A stretch of DNA of 8,094 nucleotides from Brevundimonas sp. UBA7664 (GTDB lineage Bacteria > Pseudomonadota > Alphaproteobacteria > Caulobacterales > Caulobacteraceae): NCBI RefSeq assembly GCF_002483305.1, contig NZ_DLHQ01000017.1, positions 55,671 through 63,764 on the forward strand, in the 5' to 3' direction. A program made the translations under genes and the position numbers. The notes beneath the pieces were generated by a model. That model saw only the letters and a list, made by a program, of their open reading frames with translations, ran no database searches and had not been told where the DNA came from. Of the stretch, positions 6,490 through 8,094 are shown one piece after another (the first letter of the stretch is position 1; each line of letters starts with the position of its first letter).

Positions 6490-7818
6490 ATGGCCGGACG
6501 TACTGTGGACAAGTCTGTGGACGGCGTGGGGAAAACACCCGGCCGCGCACCGGTGGTGGCGGCCCTCGACCTGGGCCAGTCCAAGGTCGCCTGTTTCATC
6601 ATGAAGGCGGACGGCGTGCGCCATGCCGACCGCACCATCCGGGTCGCGGGGGCCGGCCACGTCCAGTCGCGCGGCGTGCGCGGCGGCGGCATCGTCAACA
6701 TGGACGAGGCGGCCCAGGCCATCGGTCATGCCGTCGAGCGGGCCGAGCGGGCGGCCGGTTGTCCGGTCTCGGGCGTCGTGGTGACCACGGCCATCGGCCA
6801 GATGGCCAGCCACCGGGTGCAGGCGCGGGTGTCGCTGGGCGCGACGCCGGTCGGGGACGCCGATCTGGCGCGGGCCATCGGCATGGCCCTGGCCCAGATC
6901 CGGCTGCCGAACCGTCGGCCCATTCACGTCCTGCCGATCGCCTGGTCGGTGGATGGCGCGCGCGGCGTGCATGATCCGCGCTCGATGAAGGGGCATTCGC
7001 TGGGTCTGGATCTGCTGGTCGTGTCGATGGCCGAGAGCGCCTTCAACGGGCTGAGCCACTGTCTGGAGCTGGCCCACCTCGACCTGCAGGGCGTGGCGGC
7101 GGCGCCGGTGGTGTCGTCCCTGGCGGCGCTGGAAGACGACGAGATGGATCTGGGCTGCGTCTGTATCGACATGGGCGGCGGCTCGACCTCGGCCGCGGTC
7201 TGGGGCGGACGGTCGCTGCTGCATATCGAAAGCCTGAATGTTGGCGGCGACCACGTCACGGCCGACATCGCGCGCGGCCTGTCGACCTCGCGGGCGGGCG
7301 CGGAGCGGCTCAAGACCCTGCACGGCTCGGCCATGGCCAACGCCCATGAGGACCGCGAGATGCTGGAGGCCCCGCCGCGCGGCGAGGACGCCTCCGCCGG
7401 CCCGATCTTCGTCCAGAGGGCGATGCTGAAGACCGTCATCGCCCCGCGGGTCGAGGAGACTCTGGAGCTGCTGCGTGACCGGCTGCGCAACGCGGGCGTG
7501 GGGCTGGAGCCCGGCGCGGGTCTGGTGCTGACCGGCGGGGCCAGTCAGCTGAACGGCGTGCGCGAGCTGGCCATCCGGGTGTTCGACCGGCCGGTGCGGC
7601 TGGGCAAGCCGCAGCGCGCGCCCCACCTCGCCGACGCCGCCTCGGGCCCCGCCTTCTGTTCGGCGGCGGGGGTGCTGCTGCGCGCCGCCTATGGGCCGCG
7701 CGAGGCGGTTTCGGCGCGCAAGCTGATGTCGCGCCAGATCTCGGCGGCCGACGCGCCCCGCATCCATCGCGGGGGCATTGTGGCGCGGGCGGCGGGTTGG
7801 CTGCGCGAAAACCTGTAG
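6490..7818 (+). CDS. ftsA: Cell division protein FtsA
   Basis: FtsA is the actin-like ATP-binding protein that tethers FtsZ filaments to the inner membrane and recruits later divisome proteins. The 442-residue product has a roughly 20-residue N-terminal extension followed by the phosphate-1 motif ALDLGQSKV (25-33). The 1C domain follows, then the phosphate-2 motif CIDMGGGSTSAAVW (225-238) and the adenosine motif GLVLTGGASQLNGV (344-357). The C-terminal VARAAGWLRENL (431-442) is an amphipathic membrane-targeting helix. A loop at about 283-306 (NAHEDREMLEAPPRGEDAS) is variable in the family. The start has GAGGGG at 6478-6483, six bases upstream. It lies 15 bases after ftsQ and before the regulated gap to ftsZ. 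Confidence 0.96.
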   Translation: MAGRTVDKSVDGVGKTPGRAPVVAALDLGQSKVACFIMKADGVRHADRTIRVAGAGHVQSRGVRGGGIVNMDEAAQAIGHAVERAERAAGCPVSGVVVTTAIGQMASHRVQARVSLGATPVGDADLARAIGMALAQIRLPNRRPIHVLPIAWSVDGARGVHDPRSMKGHSLGLDLLVVSMAESAFNGLSHCLELAHLDLQGVAAAPVVSSLAALEDDEMDLGCVCIDMGGGSTSAAVWGGRSLLHIESLNVGGDHVTADIARGLSTSRAGAERLKTLHGSAMANAHEDREMLEAPPRGEDASAGPIFVQRAMLKTVIAPRVEETLELLRDRLRNAGVGLEPGAGLVLTGGASQLNGVRELAIRVFDRPVRLGKPQRAPHLADAASGPAFCSAAGVLLRAAYGPREAVSARKLMSRQISAADAPRIHRGGIVARAAGWLRENL

Positions 7819-7886
7819 CGCCACAGCTCAAAAACTGCGGTCAAGGTTAACGAAGTCCGTGTCCGGAGGACCGACTCACCCTATCC

Positions 7887-7902
7887 GGTAACCTTCCCTT
7901 AA
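7887..7902 (-). promoter_or_regulatory. CtrA-like box, reverse orientation, upstream of ftsZ
   Basis: GGTAA (7887-7891), seven bases, then TTAA (7899-7902) matches 8 of 9 bases of the CtrA consensus TTAA-N7-TTAAC read on the minus strand. CtrA is the cell-cycle response regulator that represses ftsZ in Caulobacter. The match is seen here; its function in this strain is inferred from position and that precedent. Confidence 0.45.
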
Positions 7903-7919
7903 GCAGTTCGGGTGCTTCC

Positions 7920-7935
7920 TTAACGCGCTCATAAC
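7920..7935 (+). promoter_or_regulatory. CtrA-like box upstream of ftsZ
   Basis: TTAA (7920-7923), seven bases, then ATAAC (7931-7935) matches 8 of 9 bases of TTAA-N7-TTAAC. It lies about 70 bases before the ftsZ ATG, beside a GANTC site, and is the better placed of the two candidates. An isolated half-site TTAAC at 7847-7851 lies further upstream. Confidence 0.5.
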
Positions 7936-7965
7936 CAATGCGAATCGGCGGGGTTTTCGTATTGG
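7935..7965. repeat. Imperfect inverted repeat in the ftsZ leader
   Basis: CCAATGCGAA (7935-7944) and TTCGTATTGG (7956-7965) are complementary at 9 of 10 positions, the exception being a G-T pair, with an 11-base loop. The left arm abuts the CtrA-like box and includes part of the GAATC site. It could be a dyad operator or an mRNA hairpin; no factor can be named. Confidence 0.45.
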
Positions 7966-8004
7966 CGGCGTCAAGGGCAGGGTCGGAATAGGTCGGATAA
8001 GAAT

Positions 8005-8094
8005 ATGTCTCTCTCGCTGGTGCGTCCGCAACACACGGAACTGAAGCCCCGGATCGTCGTCTTCGGCGTCGGCGGCGCAGGCGGCAACGCCGTC
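8005..8094 (+). CDS. ftsZ: Cell division protein FtsZ, N-terminal 30 codons (cut by window end)
   Basis: FtsZ is the tubulin-like GTPase that polymerises into the Z ring and drives recruitment of the division machinery. Only the first 30 residues are present. They read a short variable N-terminal tail followed by LKPRIVVFGVGGAGGNAV (13-30), which is the first beta strand and the start of the GTP-binding region of FtsZ. The wording closely resembles Caulobacter FtsZ as remembered. The ATG at 8005 has only a weak purine-rich ribosome site (GGATAAGA, 7995-8002). The position after ftsA and the regulatory gap supports the call. Confidence 0.95.
   Translation, partial: MSLSLVRPQHTELKPRIVVFGVGGAGGNAV

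Larger units (their letters stand above)
7873..7946. promoter_or_regulatory. Two GANTC (CcrM) methylation sites in the ftsZ promoter region
   Basis: GACTC at 7873-7877 and GAATC at 7942-7946 are sites for the cell-cycle-regulated adenine methyltransferase CcrM. In Caulobacter, methylation of GANTC sites in the ftsZ promoter, together with GcrA, raises its transcription. Having two sites flanking the CtrA-like boxes in a 186-base gap fits the same scheme. No convincing -35/-10 pair was found in the gap. Confidence 0.5.

Noticed and set aside
5548..7824. Very long antisense open frame (758 codons) opposite ftsQ and ftsA
   Set aside because: Same reason: composition-driven shadow with Arg/Gln/His/Gly-rich translation and no domain, fully covering two clear division genes.

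Overview
This window is core chromosome from a high-GC alphaproteobacterium, most likely Caulobacterales and probably Brevundimonas-like. Support comes from protein wording (MurC, MurB and FtsZ N-terminus resemble Caulobacter/Brevundimonas proteins as I remember them), from GTG starts, from C/G-rich palindromic intergenic repeats, and from an ftsA-ftsZ gap carrying CtrA-like boxes and GANTC (CcrM) sites. No database search was possible, so the genus is inference.

Layout, all genes on the + strand. Bases 1-140 hold two inverted copies of an intergenic repeat and a hairpin reaching the ribosome binding site of scpA. The first operon is scpA-scpB (141-1618), the kleisin and winged-helix partners of SMC condensin. 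A 169-base gap follows, mostly filled by a folded palindromic repeat (1637-1741). Then comes the distal half of the division and cell wall (dcw) cluster: murC (1788-3218), a small extra gene resembling Imm63-type immunity proteins (3221-3625), murB (3622-4533), a 130-base gap with a hairpin, ddl (4664-5599), ftsQ (5587-6474), ftsA (6490-7818), a 186-base regulatory gap, and the first 30 codons of ftsZ (8005 to the window end).

Together these genes cover chromosome organisation (ScpAB), cytoplasmic peptidoglycan precursor synthesis (MurB makes UDP-MurNAc, MurC adds L-Ala, Ddl makes D-Ala-D-Ala) and assembly of the divisome (FtsQ, FtsA, FtsZ). Most genes are tightly packed: scpA/scpB overlap by 4 bases, the small gene/murB by 4 and ddl/ftsQ by 13, which suggests coupled translation.

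The points most worth a second look are the immunity-like gene inserted between murC and murB, the placement of scpAB directly before murC with a structured repeat at the junction, and the architecture of the ftsZ promoter region. I saw no wholly new multi-gene system; this is mainly a conserved housekeeping region with one accessory-looking gene.
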